A DNA stretch of 64,000 nt from Lingula anatina (Eukaryota > Brachiopoda > Lingulata > Lingulida > Lingulidae). The DNA lies in assembly GCF_001039355.2 (NCBI RefSeq), contig NW_019774402.1:210912-274911 (forward strand). Direction: 5' to 3'. The first letter of the stretch is position 1. Each line of letters opens with the position of its first letter. The position numbers and the translations under genes were made by a program. The notes under the pieces are model-generated. The model was not told the origin of the DNA and made no database searches. It saw nothing but the letters and a program-made list of their open reading frames with translations. Shown piece after piece: positions 38,344 to 52,000 of the stretch.

Positions 38344-41300
38344 ATGGATTCAAGCAATAGTTTATTGTCAAGCCTGGTACAGACTAAATCTATTCAGCGG
38401 GTCCTAGCACCTCTTGCAACCCAGGTAAATTTCTCAGAATACTCAGTACGATCTACATGTAGATTCCAATCAATGAGTTGAGCCTTGAGACATGTCAGTA
38501 ATTGATTATGTAACCGGGTAGTACTAAATCACTCTGTCCCTAATTCATCTTTTGATATTTAATGTAGCACTTAAGGCAAAAGTAAAAAAAGAACAAATGG
38601 TAGTAAATTGCTCTCCATCCCTTCTATTTGCATTTTTGAATATCGACTCTAGACTAGTGTTTTTCAGAATTAATTCAATGTTTTTATTACAATTTATACT
38701 TTAGGTGTCAAATTTGATTATCTACAATGAAGCTTACAATAAGGGAGATAAATGTGCCACACCCAGGCATTTTGCAACCTATGCAGAAAATGTTCTCCAT
38801 GCTGCTGAAGGTTTGGTGCAGGCAGCTTCAAAAATTGCACGGAATTCTACAGACAAAGTAAGATTATTGCAAAGAGCATTTAAACTGTGGGGTGCAGTAT
38901 GTGCTTATTTAAAGACCATTGCAAGTGCTTTTATACTTAAGTGAAAAAAATTATCTATTTTGTCCTTCAGATTAATCAAAAAGTATCTTTCCAACCTTTC
39001 AAGTAACAAGATTTTGAAAAATTGGTCACTTAAAAAAATAAACTCAGTATGTTTGTTTTTAAAATGTTCAACTGCAGAATAGAAAGGCAGATAGTGATGA
39101 TGTTTACTCCAAGATGAATATTTCAAATGCTTGTAGGAGCTGAGAAGACAGATGCCTTCAGCATGTGAGTTAATAACAATGGCAGGTCAGAACTTAGTTC
39201 TGGTATCCCAGCGTGTAGAACTAGAGCCTGACCGAGCTGAAATCAGGAGGAGTCTAATTAGAACTGCCAAAGATGTTTTAGAGGGCACAATGAAGGTAAT
39301 GCATGTAGTTGAAGGTCTTGGCATGTTTTGCCATGCATTTTTATGTGATTTATATATATTACTGGTCAAGGAAAGGTCAAATTTTAAGTTCTGACAGTTA
39401 TGGTATCAAAGCAGCAAAATAATTAGTTTCAGTGCATGATTAGAAATAAAAAATATATGATTGTGTTTCTTAAATATTCTAGGTGCTGCTGGTTGCTGAT
39501 GATGCAGAGATCAGGAAGATCATGACAGCCTGTCAGTGGGTGATGGACAGGATAAGCTTACTTAGCTCTGTCAAATCAATGAAGGCATTAGTGGCCTGTT
39601 TTAAGGTTGGCTATCTCTGAATATGCATTATTCTAGTTTTAGTTACCCCTGATCAGTATAGCATTTTTATTAGGTGTGCAAGACTAAGTGTTGTATAAAA
39701 CTGATCAGTCCATTCAAGACAGGCTTATATGTATCATTTATTACTGGGCCATTCCGTGGTATTTGGTCCGCAGACGTCAAAATTTGAAAAAGGAATCCTA
39801 CTTATAAAACTTATAATTTCTGAAACCAGACACCATAAGACACCAGAATCCAAAAGAAATTTTAGGTTCTGATGATTAATTATGATTTTATTGACACTTT
39901 TATCTGGAAAACTTATAAAATAGTGTCATGGAAGGACATTTTTATTTTTGATATATTTTTCATAATAGAGATCATTTTAAACAATAAAGACTAAATACAT
40001 TAAATATAACTTATTTCTTACATTTAGTCAAGTGCATTAGATTAAAAAATATTTGATTATAAAATAATGGATTAATTAATATCAATTTGTCCTTCTGAGA
40101 TGATTTTGGTACCTATTTTTTATGTACAGACACAGATGTGTCTGTACATATAGCCATCATCTGCGTCTGTCGTCGCCGTCGTCGCCGTCGTGCACTTTTA
40201 CCGATAACACGATAAGTGGAAAACCATTTTACNCAAAATAATGGATTAATTAATATCAACTTGTCATTCCGTGAAAACGATTTTGGTACCTATTTTTTAA
40301 GTTTTCTCAGTAACTACAAAAGCTAAAAACTTATAACTTCATATTCTCCTCAACCATGATAGGGGCCAACAAAGTACGAAAACATTTTTGCTTAGAACCA
40401 CTTCAATAAGAAATTAAATCCAAATATATGAGCATTAAACATGACACCTAGCACAGTGGAAGCACGTATGAGGCATTTTGATTGGACAATAAGAGGTCAT
40501 GTGACCAATGAGCCCTAAACCCTTATGTCTTTCAAGATAATCTTGAACTTAAAATTCACAATTATTATATATAGAAGCATTTTTAAACTGAGAAACATTT
40601 CATGTGAATGAATAATTTTGAAGTTATTATTATTTAGACAATTTATTATATTTATAATTAATAGATTTGGTAAGATTTTCTCTAAAAATGTCCTAATATT
40701 ATTTAAAGATGATCAGAGCAGATGAGAACTTATATTATAGTCAAAAATAGTAACATGTTTGAAGATGAAATATATTACCATGGAAGGACATGTTTACCTT
40801 TGATATTATTCATCAAACTTATGATGGTATGTATTCATAAAATATTATTATTAGCCTTATTTTACATTTTATTTAGCAATGGACAAAATGTCCTCCCAAG
40901 ATGCGTCCTTCCATGACGCCTACTTGATGTTTTTATATGCAAAATTTTCAAATTTATTTTTTTCCCAAAAAATTTTTATACATTGAGAAAGTGAAATAAT
41001 CAAATATTCACATTTTGATTTGACTTTAAAAATATCTACACAGACAGAGCAGAATTTTAGTGTTGAAGTTGAAAGTTAAAATTCCATGTCCTTTTCACGT
41101 CCTTCCGAGACGCTAACGATCCATTATAATTTTTTCGTAACTATAATTTTTTTTAACCTAATTTTTTGCCTAATTATAACTTACATATAGAAGAATAAAC
41201 ATACAAACAATGGACCTTGTAACTTTTTTACTTTTGAAAATATTTTCATTTGAAGTGTCAAATGCCCTATGGAATGGCCCGTAAAAAAAGGCAACTTTTC

Positions 41301-42428
41301 AGTAAAAAAATAAACCCTTTGGAACTGCTGGCTTCTTGCCTGTTGTTCCAAATGCCTTAAAATAAGAATGGCTATAATAATGCTAACTTAAACTTTTTAA
41401 TGTAGAAAAGAAGGAAAAACAGAACTCATTTGATTACAGAAAATTGCATTTTTATTGTAAAACTAAGATAATGATATACTGAAGTTTTTTAATTGACTGC
41501 CACAGAGGTAAAAATACTCTAGTAGTTCTGCACTCTCCGCCCTGCAAAATAAGATAAAAACATTAAAATATAATTCACTTAAAACATATTAGTTATTGAA
41601 AGGCAGCAATCCAACATCCACCAGCTCTTGGCTGCTATCATATAATAACTGCCATTAAAATACATTTTTTACCAGTTGTTTGACATAGTTTGCCTCTTAA
41701 AAACTTCAACTTAACTGATGCCATCCAAAGAAGGAAGCAAACAAAACTTTCATATGACAGTAAAATTAATCTGTTCTTTTGAAAATGATGTCAAATTTTC
41801 CTAATTTCTGAAGGTTTGAAGTGATAATTTTTATTGATAATAATAATGAATAATAATAATAACCATTTATGTCCTTGACCTGCGCCTAAAGCAGGACGTA
41901 AAAAGATTAAATAATCTCCGCCACCATGAAGGACGGCGATCCTTGGGTGCTGAAATATATGACAAAACATTACTCCGTAAAATGCTATAATATATTATAA
42001 CCTTCAATATACAGTCTGTGCACCATCTTATTTCATAAATAAATGAACATTGAAACACATTTACCACTGTTAAGAATAATCAAATTTTGAATTTCAATTA
42101 ATACTTGTCAAAAGAACAAATACTGTTTGCACAACAAGGAGTGTATGTGTGTGTGTGTGTGTGCATGCAAACATACACAGTGCATGCACAGTCACATTTT
42201 AACACTGTAATAAGTAGATACCTATTATATAGACCCTGCCGTCTTACCTCTCTCCTTCACGTCCTCTATCACAATTTTTGTGTCTTTGACATTAACTGAA
42301 GAAAAAAATGGAAAACAAAATAATTCTGTCCATGAGCACAACAAGGATATCATACACAGACAAAGATACAATAATGAATAAGATAACCTAACAGTGAATT
42401 AACACAATGATTGTGTATGAGAGCCTGC

Positions 42429-42467
<39 letters not shown>

Positions 42468-43837
42468 CTTTTTGGGTGTGTTTAAATGGACCTAACTTTC
42501 TTACCTCTTTTCTTGATATCCTCAGCAAGTGATACACTGTTTGCATCTTTAATGTCGGCTAAAGCAAAAAAATATGGAATAGAAACCAAATGAAACAAAA
42601 TCCATGTTCAAACAGAATTCGGGCACAAATACCGAATTACATTGTTGAAAACACATTCAAAGACATAATTCACTTAAAATAAATTTGGAATTTCTTAAGT
42701 ATGCTAAAGACAAGACTTTGGATAAGCAACATGGTGTGTGTGTGTACTGTGTGAGAGTGCATGTTAGTGCGTGTGGACGCATATGCATTACTGAGTTTCT
42801 GGTCTCACCTATCTCCTCAATACTTTTAACAACTGTTAAAACTGTGGCATATTTCTTGTCTTTGGTATCAACTGAAAGAACAGAAGCAAATTTAAAGGAG
42901 TGCAAATCATGTTCAATCTTTACACAGTAAAAGCATGGATTTTTCTGAAAATAAAGAGTGTGTGTGTGTGCAAGTGTGCACATGTGTACATTTCATATGT
43001 GTATTTAAATAATAAATATTTTACTGAGATTCCTGTCTTACCTGTCTCTTCAGTGTTAGGAGCCTTTACTCTGTTATCACTCTTGGTATCAACTGAAACA
43101 GAATAATTAAAATGAAAGGGAATACAATTTATGTTTAATCTAAGCTTAACACGTTACGTTACGGCAGTAGTAATGTAATTACAGGTAAGTAAGAAACAAG
43201 AGGGGATGTGTTAGTCAGTTATGTTTTTTTATTAATCTTATTGCATTCTGAAGTTTCCATGGAGTTAGTGTGCATTGGCTAGGTAGACAAAATTGACCAA
43301 ATTCATTGTGAATGGTCCCTGATACTCAACAGCTTCAAGGGTCAAGACTTGCACCCTGAGAGTTAAGGTGTTTGTAGTCAAAAACATTGATAATTTCACT
43401 TCAAGATTCCTTGCAAATAGTGAAAATGAACAAACGCACCATGTAAATTGCTAAAATCACTTGAATTATTACCTGCAATTTGCTTACCACTGGTGTGGAC
43501 TTCAGGTTCATATGTGTAGTTAGACTCTGGAATAAGATGCATACATTTTTTGTTATTCACAAATTATGATATAGACATTGAGAATGAAATAGTCCAAATT
43601 TCATTTGATAGAATTAAAGGGCCATTTCTTTCCATATCTTACATTTTATAGAATAATAATGTTAATTCGCCTTTCTTTCCATTAGTTAGATTTAATAGAA
43701 TTACAAGACCTTTTATTTCCATGTCCAGTTCTCCCCATGTACAGGTCACTTCCATGCTGTCCTTGGTAGTCACCTGGAGGCACCTGTTCCTAAAGGGTTC
43801 AGGCTCCCATATCCAGCCAGACCCAGGGTGGTAAGGC

Positions 43838-43872
<35 letters not shown>

Positions 43873-46800
43873 ATTGAAGATAAGTTGATGTCTGAAATGA
43901 AAAAGAAAATTCAAATGAAAAGATACATATATTTAAAATTTGAGTAATCAAATACATTGTAATCTACAAGAAATGAATGAAGCTAAAAAAAAAAAACACT
44001 TAAATTTGTTGAACTTAGATTTTATTTTTCAATAAAAAGGAAAATTATTTTCATCTCAGTTCATTTGTCATTACAAATGAATTAATATATTATACTTACG
44101 TTTTGCGGTCTAACAAACTTCCACTCTATATTTGCAGCCTTGGGCAGAAGAACTTCCGCCCTTAGAACAGGGACACCCAACTCGGTGCACCTAGCAAGGT
44201 TTACACCACGTTGGGTGTCCCATGTTCCAAGGGCAGTTCCTCTGCCCACTGCTTTGGCTTTTAAGATATTGTCCTTTAGGACTATTTGAACAGTGGCCAT
44301 GGCTGTTCAAAATGAAACAGAAAATAGAAAGAAATCTTGTCAATATATCTTTTTTGATGTTGTAACTGCAGACATTCAAATCACTCACTAAATATAAAAA
44401 AGGGATATATTGCATTCTTATTATGAATAAGTAAGTCAATTTCTTTTTCATTTATATAAGAACATTTAAAAAGTATGCAAGAGCAGTTTAGGACAATGTA
44501 TTGATTTGGTAGAACATGTATTAGACTTCGTTCCCATACCTAGATCTATCTTATATAGGATCAATCCATCTCCAAGAGGTTTCTCCCTAAATTACAATCA
44601 ACTTAGGCAGCTTATATTAGAAGTGTGCCAGAAGCTGCTAGGGGGATATTAATGATCATTTAGCACCTTCAGTAGGAGTGGCAGACATCTAAGACGCTTA
44701 AGATGAAAGCAATTTTGGGAGAAACCCCTTGGGGATGGATCGGCCCTGTTAGATCGATCTAGGTATGGGAACTCAGTCTATGACTCATACAGTGTACAGC
44801 CTGATTATATATATGAATAACTTCTCGTGCATGCACGCACACACACACACACAACTTACGAGCACACTGCTCTTCTTTGTTATTTTCAATTCCCATATTA
44901 ACTGACATCTGCAAGAAAAAAATCAAATCATACTTTAACATGTTCCAATAACAGATTTCAGTTGCATCTTTCTTTTGTAGTGATACACACCATTATATTG
45001 GGATTATCAGCAAAAAATTGTCGTTGTGTAACAGGAAATTCTCCAAAATTTCATTTAGAATAAATTTATCATATAAAAAAAACCTGGATACAAACTTTCA
45101 TGGTCAATTTTGAACAAAAATTTAACTTACCAGCTACTGTGCAAAATTATATCTTTGCTTTGTTTACTAAAACAATAAACAGGAATAATTACTGTATAAA
45201 GAAATTTGATTGGACAGCTCCTGTATTGTTCCTTAACTTTAAACCAATAGGAATGGCGCTATTTTAACGGTCTCGACGTGACTTTCTCTGCTTTACAAAT
45301 CACACTATATCACACACAACTGGAGCCTGGTTATCCTGTGTAATGCCTCCATCCTTGCACGGGTTTTTTTTTTTAGGAAGCAGGCGATGAACCTCTCTCT
45401 CTGACTGATATCGGTTGGGGTCTATGGTGCAAACCCAAAGTCTCACCTCTTGCACAGCGCCATCTATACTCGATGTTAACATGGCGTCAGCGAAAGGTGA
45501 TGATAAAAGCCGAAAATTTCATCCAACTTTCTGTACACTGGGTGTCATCTTCAGTCAGGGAATTCTTAAATGGTAATTCTGCCATGATTGCAAAACGTCA
45601 TCAGGATAAAACATTTGAAATGAAGGATACGTATATGATATCGACTGTGTCAGTTGTTCACTGTTCACATCACGATGCAATGTGCTTGTCACAATGTGAC
45701 GATAACACGATTTATAGACCGTTGGCTGCAGATAAGATTGAATGCCGTCATCCACTTTAACTTTTTCATCTGTAATGATGCAACATTTTGCGATGGCAGG
45801 TGAGATGATTATAAATCTGACGTTGTGTCTTCTTTTATGAATACAATTTCCTATTGTTCTTCTTGAGTCATCTGAAGAGTTCCAACGCAAAATGATCGCC
45901 GACAGGGTTCCTGTAAATACCCGAAACATAATCATCAACGACCTATATGCTCTTTTGCGCTCCCAGACTGAAGACGACAGGGACATCAGCTACAGCAGAG
46001 AAGTATGGATCCCGACTGATAGGAATATTACTAATGAAAATTTGAACATCAGAGACCTCAATATAATCACTGATCCTTGTTGTTGGCTGAATGGAACGAT
46101 AATTGACGCTTGTCATGATATAATTAAACACCAATTCCCGCTTCCAGAAGGACTCTAGTCTTGTTCACTGGCAGTACAATTAGATTTCAAACATCACAAA
46201 AATCAATTTATCCAAATTATAAACCGAACACCAGACAGTGGAACACATTTGCTCACAGTTTCAATCATTGGGTGTGCCCCAGATCCGGTGAATATATGCG
46301 ATTCCTCTTTCAGTGACATTCCAACCATGGAAAAAAATGTGCACTGCGACATTGATAGCACCATCGTCAAGAACTCTACAAATTAACGTTTTGGACGTAA
46401 CCCAACAAAGTAACAACTAGTAAACTACAATTGCGGTCTGTACGCCATAGTGAATATGGTTACCTTGGCACACGGCAAAGATCCAACAACCATGAATTAT
46501 GACCACAAAAAACTTTGTTCACATTTTTTTTTTTTTTTGTTTGTTTAAAATGGCGTCATCTATTGCTTTTCCTATAACAAGCAGGTGTAAAATTAAAAAT
46601 CATATTAAAAAAAACTCCCTTGTGATCAATTTATACTGTGAATGCCAGCTGCCAGATACACACACCCTGTATGTCATTTGTGACGGTTGCAATAAAGAAT
46701 ACCATCCTCTATGTATAGGTACGACAGACGATGACGCCTTAAAACAAGATGGCATGTATTGTACAAAGTGCACAAAAAGCAGGCAATAATAATAATAATN

Positions 46801-48939
46801 AAATCGTCCTTCCGAGATGCGTCCTTCCATGATGCCTACTAGATATTTTTATATGCAAAATTTTCAAATATATTATTTTTTTTCCAAAAACATTTTTATA
46901 CACTGAGAAAGTGAAATAATCAAATATTCATATTTTGATTTGACTTAAAAAATATATACACAGACAGAGCAGAATTTTAGTGTTGAAGTTGAAAGTTAAA
47001 AAACCATGTCCATTTCACGTCCTTCCGAGATGCTAACTATTTATTATAATTTTTTCATAACTATAATTTTTTGCCTAATTATAACTTACATATAGAAGAA
47101 TAAACATACAAAAAATGGACCTTGTAACTTTTTTACTTTTGAAAATATTTTCATTTGAAGTGTCAAATGTCCTTCCGTAACAGCAAAAAAATACCACGGA
47201 ATGGCCCTACTTCAGTTTCCTTTGGAGTACAGATTCTTCTAATTTTCCCCTGTGTGGACTGCTTTAATATAAAAACTCTTTCTAGTTCTGTTTTGACATG
47301 GGTAATATATATTTTTAAAATCTGAAATTATATGAATATTAATAGATGCCATTTGATTATTGTCAAAGTTAAGCTTTAGAAGAAATATGCCTGCATTTTA
47401 ACAGGGATTTTCTGAATCACTGATGATATTAACCAAATTGGTGGAGCAAAGACAAAAGGAACTTACCAACCCCAGACAGAGAGAGCGTCTTATCAGTAGC
47501 ATGACAGTACTGAAGAAAGCTGTGCCCATGCTTAGCACTGCTATGCAAACCTATGTCAAGTATCAAACCAACAATCAGGCTGGAGTAAGTGTTTTTAAAG
47601 TGGAGTGATAACTTTTCACATTTCTTATGTAATAGTAACAAACATATAATTATGTTTTAGCATAAGCCTTATTTGATTAATAATACAAAGAGAAACTTAA
47701 ATGTTGCATTTTTGGTTTGTATAATAATCGGAATAATTTGGCAAGATGAAGTCACCTGTAATGTCATTAGAATGGCACCATGTTAAAGTAGTTTTGATTA
47801 GCATTTAAAGCACAGGAGCCCATTAAGCCATACAGTCAGTGATACAGCAATTATTGAAGATGGGGCTAGATCAGCACCAAATACCCTCCTCCCTGGCTAT
47901 ACCCTGAATACATAGTTTGTAGTACATAATTCAATATGCACTAAGTTTTTGATTGACAGGTGTGTTCAAAACTTATAACTAAAATTTTGTTAGTGATCAA
48001 CATATTTTTTTGCCAATATTGCAGACCAGCAGAGACTATGTTATAGGCCAGGTGCTGACAGCGGCAAGTGATATTAGGGATGTTGTGCAGAATAAGTACA
48101 CTGATGAAGATGAGGAAGAAGAACCAGAAGACATTGGACATTTTGTGGCTAAGATTGACCAGGTATTTTTAGTAATACAATATTAGTATTTTTTACTACC
48201 TGTAGCTTATAAATGGTAGACTTATGTTTTTTCTTCTGACATTTTGCAAATGAGTAATTTTCACTTTTTAGGTCTAGGCCTTATTTTCTAAATGCATAAA
48301 GACAATGCATAAAGACAATGCCAAGACTCTCATTGTTATATCATTATTCTTTTAGCAGTTGTAATGTTGTAACTCACCACTGTAGTGTAGTGTGTCATGA
48401 AAATATAAACAATAACACTGTTGTGTTATTAGCTGTCATTTGGCAAAACTTTAAAAAATATTTCCCTTTCTTTTAGATATTGGACTTATTGTCTGCAGAA
48501 AACCGTACAAAGTTGGATGCTGATTTTGAAGTTGTTGTTGAAAGCATTGTGAGACATAGTATGGCAGTGGCACATTTGTCTGGAGAAGATCAGAGGGACC
48601 CTGTCATCAATGCTTGCCATAAGGTGGGTTAGTTACTGGTTAAATTTAAACAAAATGATCCAGTTAGGTTATTAGTGGTGATGTAAATGTTGATTCAAAA
48701 GTTCTGAAAGTTTTGTTGGCTTCATGTCAGAAAGTACATTTTTTTTTAGTTTTAAGTGATACATATTGAAAAAGTAAGGCATTTGAAAACTTTTAGATTA
48801 TTATGACACAGGGTTCCAAGTTGATGAACATTTTTTGTTTACCAAAATTCTTAGCATAACATTTAATTGAAATGGTTTTAATTACACATTATTTAGAAAA
48901 AATGTTTTGTAGATTGATTTTGAAAATATTTGACTTTTG

Positions 48940-49033
<94 letters not shown>

Positions 49034-52000
49034 ATTTCAGATACTTAAGAGGAAAACGGTGATTGAGGAGCAAATGAAAAATGTGCAAGGCAATCCTCAG
49101 TTTGGTGAATTAAGGTAAAGATAATACATGTTTTATTTTCTTTGTGAGCATGTCTGTAAGCTATGTTCAGTGAGTGAAAATTCAAGACTGAATATGAATA
49201 TATGTAACACTGCTGCCTCTTCCATAATATCTGCATTATACATTGATAATAGAAGTTTGCATTTACACTCATTACTATATGATTACAATAATTTTGTAGG
49301 TCTGATTTCGATGAGGAATGTGAACACTTGATTGAAGAATTTCAAGAATTAGAAAGACATGTGAACAGCGCCATCTTGTACCAGATTGTGGAGGTGTTCA
49401 GTGAGACTACTGGACCACTGGAGAGGATGGTGAAAGCTGCTCTTAGTCCTACCAAGGTGTGGTAGTTGATTATGCTTTGGTCTTAAAATTGAATTTTAGG
49501 TAGAAATTTTGTATTATACAGAAACAGATGTTCTTTTAAAATAATACAGTGAATACATGAATAATTTAGAAATTATGATTTTTTGCTAGAAGATAGTGTT
49601 TTTGAATTTCAGCAGATAAAAATATGATTTTGTGACAATTTTTTGTACAAAAATGAAAAGTGAAGATGTTTTAGAAACTCTCTTGACTTCATTATTTTTT
49701 TACAGGAAAGAACTCCTATTAAAGAGAGAAAATGTGTAGAATATTTGCAATCTTATTTTGACGATTTCAATTCTCACTCTGACAAGCTGTACCAAGTAGC
49801 CAATTTCACTGCAGCCAGTTCTACCAATGCCAGAAGTAAGTAATGAGTGATTGAGATCCCTTGTAGAGCTTTTCTTTTTTGTAAATTGTTATACTTAGAG
49901 GAAATGCAACTTGAAATATTCCATTAATCTTTTGAAATTTCATGTATTTATTCATATTTTATATATAAAGAAATTGTTTTGACATAATTTGTCTTATACT
50001 TTTTAAATGGTCAGTATCAAGACCTGAAGAACTTAATGAGTGATAGTTAAGTATATAATGGATAAATACAGTACAGTGTTCAATGGTTTTTAGATTGTAT
50101 ATAATAAAATCAAAAATTCTGTATGATTGCAGCCAACTGATTATCAATAGAAAATATCACTATCACATATTGTATGTTAAGGGGTGCGAGTTATCAGAGT
50201 AAGTGTTAAACGTCTTGAGAAACTCGATCCTGAAATTATCCCAGCCACTATCTGCTGTCGCAAGGACAGGCTAGATCAGGGAGCAGTAGAACATTTGAAA
50301 CTGCTGAAACGAGAGTGGACACAAGAACTCGACACATTGGTGACCAACATTGATGATATCATCGACCCTGGGTTGTTTCTCAATGCTTCAGGTATTTTGA
50401 AATGAAATTTCATAATTTTCTTTGTGAACTTGACATAGTTTGTCTATTTCATCTAGGAAAATATGTGTAAAAGTTTGCATGTATTATTTTGTATTCAAAG
50501 GTATTTCAGGAGTAAAAATTATGCAAAATAAATGTGAAATGTTTACAAAAGCTCAACAGACTTGTCTGTAAGATATGCAACATTGGAAGAAGACTACTTT
50601 TTATAATAGAAGACTCAATTTATTTTAGAAAATGTATTCTTAAATAATATCATTTTTAATCTTTGTGCAGTTCAAGTTTTAAAAGAAGAGGTAAATCTAG
50701 TGCGCAGTTTGGACTTATTACCAGACTTGGAGGTTGTAACAGACGCCACACAGGGAATTGTTGGAAAGGCCAAAAGAATTGAACAAATAGCATTGCGGTT
50801 GGTGGATAATCATGAAGACCCAATCTTTAGAAATGGACTCTTGGTGTTTGTTAATCAGCTTAAAAAAGGTAAATGTAAATTTGAAGACATGGGGTACTAT
50901 ACTTAATACACATTTCTAGGTGATATGGTTCTAGAAGTAACATGTTTTGTATGCTGAAGTTGGTTCATGGACACAGGTATGTCAAGAGTACAAAAGATAA
51001 TGTTTTCTTATCTTTAAAATCTCAGATTGAAAATTCAGTGCAGTATATATGCATTTTGAATTCCTTATTTTTCATAAATAATGATTTTTTACTTTTTATT
51101 TTGCCAGTAATTATAATTATTATTTTTTATTTGCTAGCAATAACAGGTGTGAAATCTGCCCTGCAGCATTTAAAGAAAGACAGAGGAGATAAAAATGCCT
51201 ATGAAATTTTGAAGAAAAGGTGCAAGATTTTACTTCAGTGTGTCCAACAGATAAGAGAAGGATTAAATGAAAAAAATCACCCTGGTATCCTGAGCCCCTT
51301 AAGAAAAAATCAGAGATCTTCATCCAATATTAAGAAAGGTAACTGCAGTTTTTATTTTATGATTTTAGATATACATCATAATGTTTAAGATTAAAATCAG
51401 TGAAAAAGTACCCCATGGTGATTTCTGTTGTTCAATACATACATATTACTAATACTTCCCAGATACAGTTGCAAATTTTGAAGACCAAGAAAATCTACAG
51501 ACAGGGTCTGTTAGTGAAAACAACTTTTCACCTGAAAGCAACATGTACCTCAGCAAACCAGTGTCTAAAGAGAAGAGGTCCCCTGGCAGCCACTTCATGG
51601 TCAAACCTAAGGAAGAATTATTCAGTACAGTATCAACACACAGTCACATAGCCAAGAGTTCTACGAGCAAAAACACATCGCTTTTTTTAGGTAAAGGAAT
51701 ATTTTAAATATGGCATAAATAAGGATGGATTTGTAATTTTATTTTTAAAGGTCCATAGAAGATTAAATTTCATACTCTGTTTAGAAAATATTGATCATCT
51801 CATGAGTAAAAGGTGATAAATACATAATTCATGTTAAATGCAATCCATAGTTTCAATGCTGTATTGCAGAAGTTATGTCATATGTAGTTTGGATGACACC
51901 TGGAAAGTATAATGACAGTATCACATTTTGAATTTTAGGCAAATCAAAGGCGCAAAGGCTGTTGAAAGCTGTCACTGCAGCTGCTATTGCAGGCGACAAA

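Larger units (their letters stand above)
39746..41280. mobile_element. TIR DNA transposon, left copy
   Basis: Begins GGGCCATTCCGTGGTATTT at 39746 and ends at 41280 with the imperfect inverse (ATGGAATGGCCC). About 405 bp of its right part (about 40876-41280) is nearly identical to 46801-47207, which ends in the cleaner inverse of the left terminus. No transposase is encoded. The copy contains an ambiguous base at 40233 with duplicated sequence on either side. Its own two flanks (TACT left, GTAA right) do not match. Superfamily unassigned. Confidence 0.65.

Noticed and set aside
41867-44908. Calling the gene STBD1 or EPM2A
   Set aside because: Only the CBM20 is shared; the phosphatase domain of laforin and the N-terminal membrane segment of STBD1 are absent.
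45555-45986. 143-codon minus-strand open frame
   Set aside because: Antisense to the Ulp1/PHD transposon remnant, with no domain of its own.
47405-47641. Longer readings of individual vinculin-family exons into introns
   Set aside because: Consensus donors and frame-matched acceptors define shorter exons; read-through parts lose the helical pattern and meet stops.
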